From positions 6,949,001-7,013,000 of the forward strand of contig NZ_CP121650.1 in assembly GCF_029714405.1 (NCBI RefSeq): a DNA stretch of 64,000 bases. The letters run 5' to 3'. This DNA is from Bradyrhizobium sp. CB82. GTDB lineage: Bacteria > Pseudomonadota > Alphaproteobacteria > Rhizobiales > Xanthobacteraceae. Under the pieces are notes generated by a model that made no database searches, was not told the origin of the DNA, and saw only the letters and a program-made list of their open reading frames with translations. Below are positions 55,274-63,440 of this stretch, piece after piece; the stretch's first letter is position 1; each line of letters starts with the position of its first letter. The position numbers were made by a program, and so were the translations under genes.

Positions 55274-56380
55274 CTAGAACGACAACGACGACACGATCCG
55301 GACCTTCATGCTCGGATCGAGCTTCTGCACGCCGAGGGCCACGATCTTCGCGCCCTCCTCCACGCCACCAGTGACGACGACGTCATTGCTCTCGTAGGAT
55401 TTCACCGTGACTGGTTTCAGCGCGACGGCGCCGTTGTCGTCGACGACGTAGAAGGAGGGCTTGCCGCCTTCGTTGAACAGCGCCGACAGCGGCAGCCGCG
55501 CGACGCGCTCGGTCGCGGCGTCCGACAGCGTCAGCGTCGCGGTCATGCCGAGCGCGACCTTGTCGTCGGCATCGGGCATCGAGAACTTTGCGAGATAGGT
55601 GCGTGTAGCCGGATCGGCGGCAGGCGCGATCTCGCGCAGCCTCGCCGTGTACTTCTTGTCGGGCTCCGACCAAAGAGTGACGCTGGCGACGCCCGACTTG
55701 GCGCGTCCGACCAGCGTCTCAGGAATCGCGACGACCGCTTCCTTCTCGGCAAAGCGGGCGACGCGGATCGAAGCCTGGCCCGCGGCGACCACCTGGCCGG
55801 GCTCGATCAGCGTTGCGGTGACAACGCCACGGGCGTCGGCAACCAGCGTCGCATAGGAAAGGGAGTTCTTGGTCAACTCGACCGAGCGCACGGCGCGGTC
55901 CAGGCGCGCGCGGGCCTCGTCGGCCGATGCGCGGCTCGAATCCATCTGCGCGTCTGTGGTCCAGCCCTTGGCCTTCAGATCCTTGGCGCGCTGCTCGGCG
56001 GCGGCGGCCTGGGCCAGCACGCCGGTCGCGGCCGTCTGCTCGGCCACGGCCTGCTCGGCCTGGAGCTTGAGATCGACCTCATCGAGGGTCGCGAGCGGCT
56101 GGCCCTCCTCGACGGTCTGCCCGACTTCGACGAGGCGTTTGGCTACCTTGCCGGCGACGCGGAACCCAAGGTCGCTTTCGATCCGGGGCTTGATGGTGCC
56201 GACGAAGCTCCGCTCCGGCGTGTCAGCCTCGTAATGGGCGGTTGCGACCAGAACCGGCCGCGGTGGCTCGGCCTTTTGCGCCACAGTGTCATTGCATCCG
56301 GCCAGCGCCACGGCCATCAGGGCCAGCGAAGCACCTGCCAAGAGCCTGGAATAGCTCGATAAAATCGACCGGACGAACAT
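55274..56380 (-). CDS. RND efflux periplasmic adaptor lipoprotein (MFP)
   Basis: 368 residues from the ATG at 56380, after GCAGGAGTGTCCG. Lipobox ALAGC gives a lipid-anchored Cys near residue 29. Order: barrel-sandwich half (FVGTIKPRIESDLGFRVAGK), short coiled-coil hairpin (about 95-150), second half (LVADARGVVTATLIEPGQVV), beta-barrel and membrane-proximal domains. It bridges the RND transporter to an outer-membrane channel. First gene of the operon. Confidence 0.9.
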   Translation of the reverse strand: MFVRSILSSYSRLLAGASLALMAVALAGCNDTVAQKAEPPRPVLVATAHYEADTPERSFVGTIKPRIESDLGFRVAGKVAKRLVEVGQTVEEGQPLATLDEVDLKLQAEQAVAEQTAATGVLAQAAAAEQRAKDLKAKGWTTDAQMDSSRASADEARARLDRAVRSVELTKNSLSYATLVADARGVVTATLIEPGQVVAAGQASIRVARFAEKEAVVAIPETLVGRAKSGVASVTLWSEPDKKYTARLREIAPAADPATRTYLAKFSMPDADDKVALGMTATLTLSDAATERVARLPLSALFNEGGKPSFYVVDDNGAVALKPVTVKSYESNDVVVTGGVEEGAKIVALGVQKLDPSMKVRIVSSLSF

Positions 56381-56630
56381 CGGACACTCCTGCGGCTGTA
56401 TTCCCGAGAAATGTCGAATAATCACTGATAAAAGTCAATAATCGTCAGTCATCAGAAAAACGTGAGCGTTAAGGAGTAGTAAGAATTCTCAGGGGTTGGC
56501 GGCGGATGCGACGTCTGGTCGCAAAACGGCTGCAGCAAAGGCGCGTCAGCGCCGTGCCCCACCGCTGGTACCGTCCATGTGCAAAACGATTGGTGGGTAG
56601 ACTTCGCTTTGCCCACTCCACAAAGTCCCT

Positions 56631-57974
56631 TCACCGTCCGTGGTCGGCAAATTCGTGCTTGCTCTCGTGGCCGCCGACGAACACCAGGATGCCGGCGATC
56701 AGCGGCAGGATCGCGAGAACCAGGAGGCCGGTCGCGGTCTGGCCGGTGGCTTGCTTGACCCAGCCGATCAGGTAGGGGCCGCCGAAGCCGGCGAGATTGC
56801 CGATCGAGTTGATCAGCGCGATGCCACCGGCGGCGGCCGTGCCCGAGAGCCAGGCGGTCGGCAGGGTCCAGAACACGCCGAAGCAGCAGAACACGCCGAT
56901 CGCGGCCACCGTCAGCGCCACCATCGTCATGGTGGGGTCGGTGAGATACGAGGAGACGCCGAGCGCGACGGCTGTGAGGAGCAGCGGGGCGCCGACATGC
57001 ATCACGCGCTCGCGCGCGGCGTCGGAATGCCGTGCCCACAGGATCATCGCGATGGTGCCGAAGAGATACGGGATCGCGGTGACAAAACCGGTCTGCGCGT
57101 TGGTGAGGCCGAAAGCCTTCACGATCTGTGGCAGCCAGAACTGCATGCCATAGAGCGCGCCGACGAAGCCGAAGTAGATCAGGCTCAGCGCAATTACCTT
57201 CGGCGATGACAAGGCTTCGCCGAGCGAGAGGTACTTCACCGCCTGCTTGGCCGCGATTTCCGAGTCCAGCCTCGCCTTGAGCCACGCCTTCTGCTCGGTC
57301 GACAGCCAGTCTGCCTTCTCCGGCTTGTCCGTGAGATAGAACCAGGTGACGATGCCGAGCAGCACCGAAGGCACGCCCTCGATGATGAACAGCCACTGCC
57401 AGCCCTGCAAGCCCAGCACACCATCGAGCCCGAGCAGCAGGCCGGAGATCGGCGCGCCGATCACGGTCGAGACCGGCACCGCAATCGCAAACGCCGCGAG
57501 GAAGCGCGCGCGATATTCGGCCGGGTACCAATAGGTCAGATAGAGGATGATGCCGGGAAAGAAGCCGGCTTCGGCGACGCCGAGCAGAAAGCGCAGGATG
57601 TAGAAGCTCGTCACGCCGTTGACCAGCGCCATCAGCGCCGAGATCACGCCCCAGGTCACCATGATGCGGGCGATCCAGCGGCTGGCGCCGAATCTCTCCA
57701 GCGCCAGGTTGCTCGGCACCTCGAAGATGAAATAGCCGATGAAGAAGATGCCGGCGCCCCAGGAGAAGATCAGCGGCGTGAACTTCAATTCCGCATTCAT
57801 GGTCAGCGCGGCGAAGCCGAGATTGACGCGGTCGAGATAGGAAAAGAAGTAGGCCAGCACCAGGAAGGGAATCAGGCGCCAGGAGATGGCGCGGATGGTC
57901 GAGGTCTCGATTGCGCTCTTGTTATTGTTCTTGGCAGTGCCTGCGGAACCGGCAAAGGTGGTGGTCTGGCTCAT
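56631..57974 (-). CDS. MFS transporter, anion:cation symporter (ACS)-like
   Basis: 447 residues, twelve helices. The N-terminal RAISWRLIPFLVLAYFFSYLDRVNLGFAALTM segment with L-D-R-x-N is the hallmark of the ACS family (tartrate, glucarate, 4-hydroxyphenylacetate and similar organic anions). A cytoplasmic loop between TM6 and TM7 spans about 210-250 (KPEKADWLSTEQKAWLKARL). AAGGGGACGCC precedes the ATG. No neighbouring enzyme reveals the substrate. Divergent from the DUF2809 gene. Confidence 0.88.
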   Translation of the reverse strand: MSQTTTFAGSAGTAKNNNKSAIETSTIRAISWRLIPFLVLAYFFSYLDRVNLGFAALTMNAELKFTPLIFSWGAGIFFIGYFIFEVPSNLALERFGASRWIARIMVTWGVISALMALVNGVTSFYILRFLLGVAEAGFFPGIILYLTYWYPAEYRARFLAAFAIAVPVSTVIGAPISGLLLGLDGVLGLQGWQWLFIIEGVPSVLLGIVTWFYLTDKPEKADWLSTEQKAWLKARLDSEIAAKQAVKYLSLGEALSSPKVIALSLIYFGFVGALYGMQFWLPQIVKAFGLTNAQTGFVTAIPYLFGTIAMILWARHSDAARERVMHVGAPLLLTAVALGVSSYLTDPTMTMVALTVAAIGVFCCFGVFWTLPTAWLSGTAAAGGIALINSIGNLAGFGGPYLIGWVKQATGQTATGLLVLAILPLIAGILVFVGGHESKHEFADHGR

Positions 57975-58040
57975 GGCGTCCCCTTGGTTGTTGTTTTTCT
58001 CGGGCTGATGGCGGTTTTGAGCATCGCGGCAAAAGAGTCA

Positions 58041-58481
58041 ATGGAACGAGCAATGCACGGAACGCAATCGACCAACCCTGTTGCGCCGCTGCAGCTATCG
58101 CTGGTCCGTGCCGCCCTCGCTCTCGTCGTGATCGCCTGCGGCCTCTTCTTGCGCCGGTATGGCTTTCCGCTCGGGCTTTCCGCCTTCGTGGTCAAATATG
58201 GCGGCTCGCTGTTGTGGGCGACCATGGTGTTTCTCCTGGTCGGCGCCTTGCTGCCACAACTGACGCGGACGCAAGTAGCGGGCATCGCGGCGGCGATCGC
58301 GATCGTCGTCGAACTGTCCCGGCTGGTGCATACGCCCTGGCTCGATGCATTCCGCCTCACAACCGCCGGCGCGCTGCTGCTGGGGCGGATCTTCTCGCTG
58401 TGGAATATCGTGGCCTACTTCGTCGGCATTATCTTGGGCACTTGGCTCGATCGGGTCGTTGCGATGCGGAGGGTGGGTTAG
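58041..58481 (+). CDS. DUF2809 membrane protein
   Basis: 146 residues from the ATG at 58041; an ATG at 58053 has a better-placed GGAACGA and a TTG at 57984 gives a longer N-terminus, so the start is open. Four or five helices (LSLVRAALALVVIACGLFL, LLWATMVFLLVGALLPQL, VAGIAAAIAIVVELSRL, IVAYFVGIILGTWL). The pattern fits DUF2809 family proteins of unknown function. Divergent from the MFS gene. Confidence 0.75.
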   Translation: MERAMHGTQSTNPVAPLQLSLVRAALALVVIACGLFLRRYGFPLGLSAFVVKYGGSLLWATMVFLLVGALLPQLTRTQVAGIAAAIAIVVELSRLVHTPWLDAFRLTTAGALLLGRIFSLWNIVAYFVGIILGTWLDRVVAMRRVG

Positions 58482-58498
58482 TTCTAATGTGTCACAAG

Positions 58499-58600
58499 AC
58501 CCTCATGGTGAGGAGCGCGAAGCGCGTCTCGAACCATGAGGCCCCGCCTGTGGCCAACATCCTTCGAGACGCTTGCTTCGCAAGCTCCTCAGGATGAGGA
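58499..58600. repeat. Dispersed repeat with two hairpins (CCTCATGGTGAGGAG type)
   Basis: CCTCATGGT (58501-58509) pairs with ACCATGAGG (58533-58541). CATCCTTCGAGACGCTTGC and GCAAGCTCCTCAGGATG form the second stem at 58559-58597. It lies between convergent genes. Confidence 0.7.
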
Positions 58601-58646
58601 GTTAGAGCGTTTATGGCGCAGCAAGGCTAACCCACCCTTACGCGGG

Positions 58647-59825
58647 CTACGAAGCTGCATCCTGCTCCGCCAATTGAAAACGCTCGAAACGATCGAGCTC
58701 CTCTTCAACCCTGCGCTTCAGCTCCTTGCGGCCGGCCGTCTTCTTGCCGTTGCCGACCCAGGTCCATTTCTGCATCAGGAGTATCTTGTTCTGCCGGTCG
58801 GTCTTGAGGTCCAGCGCCGCCACGATCTCGTCACCGACCAGCACGGGAAGCGCGAAATAGCCGAGCTTGCGCTTGGCCTTCGGCACATAAGCCTCGAACA
58901 GATGATTGTAGCCGAAGATGAGGTTGGTGCGCTTGCGCTGGATGATCAGGGGATCGAAGGGCGAGAGGATGTGCACGAGATCCGGCGGCGCGCCCTCGCC
59001 CGGCTCCAGCGCCGACGGCGCCGCCCAATGCTCCTGCTTGCCCGCGCCTTCCAAGGCAAGCGGGACGAGCTCGCCGCGTCGGACCCGCGATGCGATCAGA
59101 TGCGCCACCGCCTGCTTGCTTGGCGCGTCGAGATGGCAGATCGAATCGAGGCTCACGACGCCCTGAGCGCGCAGCGCACGGTCGAGCAGATAGGCGGTCC
59201 CGTCCTTCGCAGAGGCCGGCTTCGGCAGCTTGTCCCAGCCGAAATGTCGCGTCATCAGTTCATAGGTCTTGAGCATGCCCTGGCGTTCGCTGATCGTGAC
59301 GACGCCGGTGTAGAAGGCGAGTTGCAACGCCCGCTTCGAGGGCTTGCGGCTCTGCCACAGATGCTCCTTCTCCGTGAGAACGTCGTCCTCGATGTCGCGG
59401 ATCGTCAGCGGGCCGGCCCGCACCAGCCGCATCACCTTGCGCATGTCGGCCGGTGTCACCGATGCGTACCATTTGTGTCCGTCGCGCCGGTGCTCGCGCA
59501 TCGCGGGCAGGAAGAAGCGGAAGTCGCTCGTCGGCACGTAGGACAGCGCGTGGGTCCAGTATTCGAACACGCTCCTGTCGACACTCTGGGCGTGGCGCAG
59601 GTCGGCGCGGCGATAGGACGGGATGCGGCTGTAGAGAATGTGGTGATGACAGCGTTCGATGACGTTGATGGTGTCGATCTGCACATAGCCGAGATGGGTA
59701 ATCGCGTCAGTGACCGCTTGCGCGCCCGCGCCAAAGGGCTCGCGGGTATCGAGCCGCTGCGCGCGCAGCCAGATCTGCCGGGCTTGCGACGTCTGAAGCG
59801 GGAGTGTCTTGGGTGTGCGGGACAT
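58647..59825 (-). CDS. YcaQ-type DNA glycosylase (HTH_42/DUF1006)
   Basis: 392 residues from the ATG at 59825. Tandem winged-helix family (HTH_42). The QxD catalytic-site motif is in LGYVQIDTINVIERCHHHILYSR. Downstream blocks are EYWTHALSYVP, ILSPFDPLIIQRKRTNLIFGYNHLFEAYVP and ALPVLVGDEIVAALDLKTDR. Known members unhook interstrand DNA crosslinks made by alkylating agents. The original frame start is upstream but lacks family similarity. Monocistronic. Confidence 0.85.
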   Translation of the reverse strand: MSRTPKTLPLQTSQARQIWLRAQRLDTREPFGAGAQAVTDAITHLGYVQIDTINVIERCHHHILYSRIPSYRRADLRHAQSVDRSVFEYWTHALSYVPTSDFRFFLPAMREHRRDGHKWYASVTPADMRKVMRLVRAGPLTIRDIEDDVLTEKEHLWQSRKPSKRALQLAFYTGVVTISERQGMLKTYELMTRHFGWDKLPKPASAKDGTAYLLDRALRAQGVVSLDSICHLDAPSKQAVAHLIASRVRRGELVPLALEGAGKQEHWAAPSALEPGEGAPPDLVHILSPFDPLIIQRKRTNLIFGYNHLFEAYVPKAKRKLGYFALPVLVGDEIVAALDLKTDRQNKILLMQKWTWVGNGKKTAGRKELKRRVEEELDRFERFQLAEQDAAS

Positions 59826-59874
59826 TGCGAGCGGCAATGTAGCGGGATTCGCAAGGAGGCAAAGAAGCAACGAC

Positions 59875-59911
59875 AAAGAAAAGCCGCGCCGCCGTCTGCT
59901 GACAGCGCGGC
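59875..59911 (-). terminator. Candidate terminator of the Met-rich peptide gene
   Basis: On the minus strand GCCGCGC (59911-59905) pairs with GCGCGGC (59889-59883), followed by TTTTCTTT. It lies about 24 bases past the stop. Confidence 0.6.
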
Positions 59912-59934
59912 CGACCGGGCAACGAACGCCCGTG

Positions 59935-60174
59935 CTACTTCGTCATCTGCGCCTTCATGTAGTGCTTGCAGGCGCTGGGCATCTTGCCGTTGCTCATGTC
60001 AGTATTGGCCATCGCCATTTCCTTGTTCATGCCCATCTTGGTCGGGCTATCAGGCATGGCCGCCACCGTCGTCAGCGTGGCGCCCATGTTGGCGCTGGTG
60101 CAGGCCATCATCTTCGCCGAAGCTGGCGAAAGCGCGAGTGCGACAAAGGCTGCGGCCGTCAGCAAAGTCTTCAT
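59935..60174 (-). CDS. Small secreted Met-rich protein
   Basis: 79 residues from the ATG at 60174, directly after CGGAGGAGACTTTTG. Signal peptide MKTLLTAAAFVALALSPASA. The mature part of about 59 residues holds some 12 Met and two Cys (KMMACTSANMGATLTTVAAM ... KMGMNKEMAMANTDMSNGKM). Met-rich periplasmic peptides often bind Cu(I), but no defined copper motif or copper gene is adjacent. No family recognised. Confidence 0.75.
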   Translation of the reverse strand: MKTLLTAAAFVALALSPASAKMMACTSANMGATLTTVAAMPDSPTKMGMNKEMAMANTDMSNGKMPSACKHYMKAQMTK

Positions 60175-60294
60175 CAAAAGTCTCCTCCGTAAAACGAAAC
60201 CGGCGTCATGCCGGCCTTCGCAACTACGTATTGTCTGCGAGGAGCGTTTCGCGGAGAAGACAATTTCATTGCTGCAGCGCAAAGGCTGATGACC

Positions 60295-60609
60295 TCAAGG
60301 CCCTCGCTTCGATCCCTTGGGGCGGTCGCCGAGGCTGCCGGTCGCGATATCGGGCTCGCAGGCGGCCTTGCCGCGATCGGTCGCCTGGCAGCGATAGACG
60401 CTGCCGGTCAGGCGGTCGACCAGCCACATATTGTCTTCGGTCACGCCTTCCAGGCCGACATAGCGATTGGTGAGACCCGTGATCAATGTCGACAGCAGGA
60501 TCGCGACCGCGATCATCGCTGCGCCGATATAGATGGGCATAGAACTCTGCGAAGTCGTCCGATCCGGCGGGCCGCCCCGATAGGACTGATACTCACTCGG
60601 CCTTGGCAC
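60295..60609 (-). CDS. Small single-pass membrane protein
   Basis: 104 residues from the GTG at 60609; an ATG at 60540 would remove the polar Pro/Arg/Ser-rich N-terminus. One helix (MPIYIGAAMIAVAILLSTLI) and a C-terminal domain with a Cys pair (YRCQATDRGKAACEP). This layout is common in rhizobial hypothetical inner-membrane proteins. Function unknown. Confidence 0.55.
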   Translation of the reverse strand: MPRPSEYQSYRGGPPDRTTSQSSMPIYIGAAMIAVAILLSTLITGLTNRYVGLEGVTEDNMWLVDRLTGSVYRCQATDRGKAACEPDIATGSLGDRPKGSKRGP

Positions 60610-60759
60610 TGGTCGGAACCGGCTCCCTTCCGCTGGGCTGACGCTTCTTCAGGGGTGACGCCGTTTGCTAGGCGCCCATCTGGCCGATTTCTTGTTCGCA
60701 GCCGGGCTGCCCGGCGACGGCTTTGCGACCATCGTCCAGCAAGGGGCCGAAACGAAGAA

Positions 60760-60778
60760 GCGGCCCGGATCGGGCCGC
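60760..60778 (-). terminator. Hairpin terminator of the caspase-like gene
   Basis: GCGGCCCG and CGGGCCGC form an 8-bp perfect stem with a 3-base loop 22 bases past the stop. On the minus strand CTTCTTCGTTTCG follows. Confidence 0.6.
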
Positions 60779-60800
60779 CTTCGCTTCGCCCGTTTGCTTA

Positions 60801-62219
60801 CTAGCGGCGGCCGAACAATCCGCCCATCATGCCACCGAAGAGGCCTCCGGGGCCGCCCATCGGGCCGCCACCGCCGCCGCCACTACCATAATAGCGATGG
60901 CCACCACCACCGGAGGAGCGACGGCGCGTTGGCTCTTCGTCCGCCGACTCGGAGGAGGCAGCGCGGGTCGAGACAATCTCCGATAGCAGGGCTCTGTGCT
61001 GAAGCTTGTTGAGATAGCCGGTGGCGGGATAGCCACGTGCCGCCTGCCAGCGCTTGAGCACAGAGCGGGTCTCGTCGTCGAACTTGCCGGTCGCCTTGAC
61101 GTCAAAACCGAGCCCGGTGAGGCGGCGCTGCACGTCGCGGCGCTGACCTTTGTCGAGGCCGATCTGGTCTTCGGTGACCTGATTGGCTTCCTCGGTAAAG
61201 GTCGCAGGATCGACCCCGGCCGACAGGTTGCGCGTGGTGTTCGACGGACCGTCCTGCAACGCCGCGATGCGAGCGAGGGCAATCGCTTTGAACGTGCCGT
61301 TCGGATAGTTGGTGAGATAGGCGTTGAGCTCTTCCACCTTGTTGGAATCCTTGATCGAGCGCCAGAACTCGAGCTCGACGTCCGAGCCCTGCTTGGTCGA
61401 AGCCGATGCCGACACGCTCGAGCCGTCGCTCGCGGCGGTGGCTGGCACGCCAACCGGATTGAGATAGACGTTGCCGGTGAGGTTGGTATGGCCCCAGGGC
61501 AACTGCCCCTTATTGGTCTCGTCGCTGACCTGGGCGCGGACCTTGGTCATCGCCTGCTGGATCTCGAGGCCGGGCTGGGCAATGTTGGCCACGAGGGCGC
61601 GGGTGAACGGGCTGTTGGTGCCGGCCTCGCCATCGAGAGCGGTCTGGCCAGGGCCGGTGGCAAACGCGATGAGCGTACCCTCGCCCGATTTCATCTCCGC
61701 CAGTCCGGTCTGCACGTTGATCGAGCGCGTTGCCTTGGCCGAACGAATCTTTGCCGCGAACGGGTTGTCTCGACAGGCGTCCAGGAACACGAGCTTCACC
61801 TTCGCATCCGCCATCGTCTGCTCGAGCGTGACGTCGACGTTGATCGCCGCGCCCAGCTTGACGTCCATCTCGGATTTCAGGTCGGCATCGATCGGCAACA
61901 GGTAATTGATGCCGTTCACGGCGATGCCGTGGCCGGCATAGAAGAACACTGCGACATCGGCGCCTTCGCTTTTCTTGCCGAACTCCAGGAGCTTTGCCGT
62001 CATGGCATCGCGGGTGAGGTTGGAGCCCTCGACGACATCGAAGCCGACATTGCGCAGCACCCTGGCCATCGCCTTGGAATCGATCGCCGGGTTGGGAAGC
62101 TGCGGGACATTCTTGTAGGCGGAGTTGCCGACCACGAAGGCGACGCGCTTGTCAGCCAAGGCTGCGTCCCCGCTGACGAGAAATGCTGCGATTGAAATTG
62201 CTGCGATCAAGAAGCGCAT
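60801..62219 (-). CDS. Secreted caspase-like (peptidase C14) protein with peptidoglycan-binding-like domain
   Basis: 472 residues from the ATG at 62219, after AGGGAAGAGTGATC. Signal peptide at about 1-23 (FLIAAISIAAFLVSG). The caspase p20-like domain (about 25-250) has RVAFVVGNSAYKNVPQLPNP, the catalytic His in VAVFFYAGHGIAVNG and the catalytic Cys in VFLDACRDNPF. A linker rich in Ser/Ala follows. A PG_binding_1-like repeat (RRDVQRRLTGLGFDVKATGK) spans about 355-420, with a Gly-rich tail ending FGRR. Alphaproteobacterial orthocaspases of this type prefer Arg/Lys. The export signal is unusual for a caspase fold. Confidence 0.85.
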   Translation of the reverse strand: MRFLIAAISIAAFLVSGDAALADKRVAFVVGNSAYKNVPQLPNPAIDSKAMARVLRNVGFDVVEGSNLTRDAMTAKLLEFGKKSEGADVAVFFYAGHGIAVNGINYLLPIDADLKSEMDVKLGAAINVDVTLEQTMADAKVKLVFLDACRDNPFAAKIRSAKATRSINVQTGLAEMKSGEGTLIAFATGPGQTALDGEAGTNSPFTRALVANIAQPGLEIQQAMTKVRAQVSDETNKGQLPWGHTNLTGNVYLNPVGVPATAASDGSSVSASASTKQGSDVELEFWRSIKDSNKVEELNAYLTNYPNGTFKAIALARIAALQDGPSNTTRNLSAGVDPATFTEEANQVTEDQIGLDKGQRRDVQRRLTGLGFDVKATGKFDDETRSVLKRWQAARGYPATGYLNKLQHRALLSEIVSTRAASSESADEEPTRRRSSGGGGHRYYGSGGGGGGPMGGPGGLFGGMMGGLFGRR

Positions 62220-62313
62220 GATCACTCTTCCCTGATCCAAACTTCTTCGCTGCCCTCGGATCCGCCTGAGTCGATCCGATCGGAGCAATCTGATCCATTC
62301 CACGAGAAAGCAC

Positions 62314-62329
62314 TGTGATCTGGATCACG
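62314..62329. promoter_or_regulatory. CRP/FNR-family-like site near the caspase gene
   Basis: TGTGATCTGGATCACG: TGTGA-N6-TCACG, one mismatch from the CRP consensus, with the inner GTGAT-N4-ATCAC fully symmetric. It lies 95 bases upstream of the caspase-like start. Confidence 0.5.
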
Positions 62330-62654
62330 CGGGGATTTCAGGTGCTCGAACCGAGCTGGAAGACGTTGCGACGGCTATCTTTCCGGCTGCTAACGCAGCT
62401 ACAACAATGGCTGGTGACGAGCAATGCAGAGAGAATGTACCCGCTGGCGCGTGGAGTCCAGCGAGCGCGATGCGGGCCGTAAGATACGATCAGAAAAATC
62501 GGCTATCGATCAACGACTCGAAGAGACAGTCGTGCTGCCCGACCAACGGACGCGAACATTCTTGGTGGCAGGTCGCTGCCGGTAATCGAACGAGCAATTG
62601 GATGCCGACCGGCTCCGGCGCTAAAATGGGTAGAGACATGAGGCCACTTCTGAA

Positions 62655-62670
62655 TGTGATACGCATCACA
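62655..62670. promoter_or_regulatory. CRP-like palindrome near the OmpA-family gene
   Basis: TGTGATACGCATCACA: perfect TGTGA-N6-TCACA, extended by an A-T pair on each side (62654-62671). It lies 73 bases upstream of the ompA-like ATG. The likely binder is a CRP/FNR-family protein. Confidence 0.6.
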
Positions 62671-62743
62671 TCGGGGTGTTTGAACGTGACCTAGGCTCGC
62701 AGCACCAAATCGCCATCAGGCGTACCAGCTAGGACATACGACA

Positions 62744-63388
62744 ATGACCCGCTTTGATAAGTTTTTCGGATTGAAGGCGATTACCATCTCGGCCGCGCTG
62801 TCGCTGACGGCGGGCCTGGCATTCGCCGGCGACAACAACGTCACCGCCAACCAGATCCTGGATGCCCTGAAGTCGAAGCCCCTGACCCGCGGCCTGTCTG
62901 CCGGTCCGCAGACCGAGACCGCGGATCGCGGCAAGGAGGCGAGCTTCCTGAATACCGTGCGCAACCGGCAGACCCGTTCGCTCTCGATGGGCGAGCGAGA
63001 GCAGATCGCCGAGCTCGCAACGAACAAGCCGAAGATCGATCTGGAGATCCAGTTCGACTACAACTCGGCCAACATCGCCACGACTTCGATGGGGTCGGTG
63101 CAGGCACTCGGCAAGGCGCTGTCCGATCCGGCTCTGAAGGGCTCGACCTTCGTTGTCGCCGGCCATACCGACGCGATCGGCAGCGATCCCTTCAACCAGG
63201 ATCTCTCCGAGCGGCGCGCCGACACCATCAAGAAGTATCTGGTGCGGAACTACGGCCTCAACGGCAGCGATCTCGTCACCGTCGGCTATGGCAAGACCCG
63301 GCTGAAAGACGCCGCGAACGGTGCCGACCCGGTCAACCGTCGTGTCCAGGTTGTGAACATGGAAACCAAGACGTCTGCCTCGAAGTGA
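62744..63388 (+). CDS. OmpA-family peptidoglycan-associated protein
   Basis: 214 residues, AGGACATACGAC before the ATG. Signal peptide at about 1-27 (cleavage near AFAGD). A linker of about 70 residues follows, then the OmpA C-terminal domain at about 95-205: EIQFDYNSANI, FVVAGHTDAIGSDPFNQDLSERRAD and VTVGYGKTRL. The D-x(n)-R diaminopimelate-binding residues are present (N-Q-D-L-S-E-R-R-A). No N-terminal barrel, so it is periplasmic or loosely outer-membrane bound. Divergent from the caspase gene. Confidence 0.88.
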   Translation: MTRFDKFFGLKAITISAALSLTAGLAFAGDNNVTANQILDALKSKPLTRGLSAGPQTETADRGKEASFLNTVRNRQTRSLSMGEREQIAELATNKPKIDLEIQFDYNSANIATTSMGSVQALGKALSDPALKGSTFVVAGHTDAIGSDPFNQDLSERRADTIKKYLVRNYGLNGSDLVTVGYGKTRLKDAANGADPVNRRVQVVNMETKTSASK

Positions 63389-63408
63389 TCTCGGCGTCCA
63401 ATTCGGCA

Positions 63409-63440
63409 ACTCGCCTGCCGCGCCCGCGGCGGGCGAGTTT
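63409..63440. terminator. Strong hairpin terminator between convergent genes
   Basis: ACTCGCCTGCCGC (63409-63421) pairs with GCGGCGGGCGAGT (63426-63438) through 13 positions (one G-T) with a 4-base loop, then TTT. It serves the OmpA-like gene; its end touches the stop codon of the next gene on the minus strand. Confidence 0.75.

Larger units (their letters stand above)
62220..62743. other. Divergent promoter region with two CRP-like sites
   Basis: About 520 bases between the caspase-like gene and the ompA-like gene. A plus-strand frame at 62407-62694 has no ribosome site or protein character and is not called. The notable content is the two CRP-type palindromes listed separately. Confidence 0.5.

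Noticed and set aside
56381..56630. AT-rich repeated AATAATC units near 56417-56450 considered as a TetR operator
   Set aside because: The units are imperfect direct repeats without clear dyad symmetry; not enough to call a site.
62407..62694. 95-residue plus-strand open frame between the caspase and OmpA-like genes
   Set aside because: No ribosome site, no domain or signal peptide, and it overlaps the regulatory palindromes.
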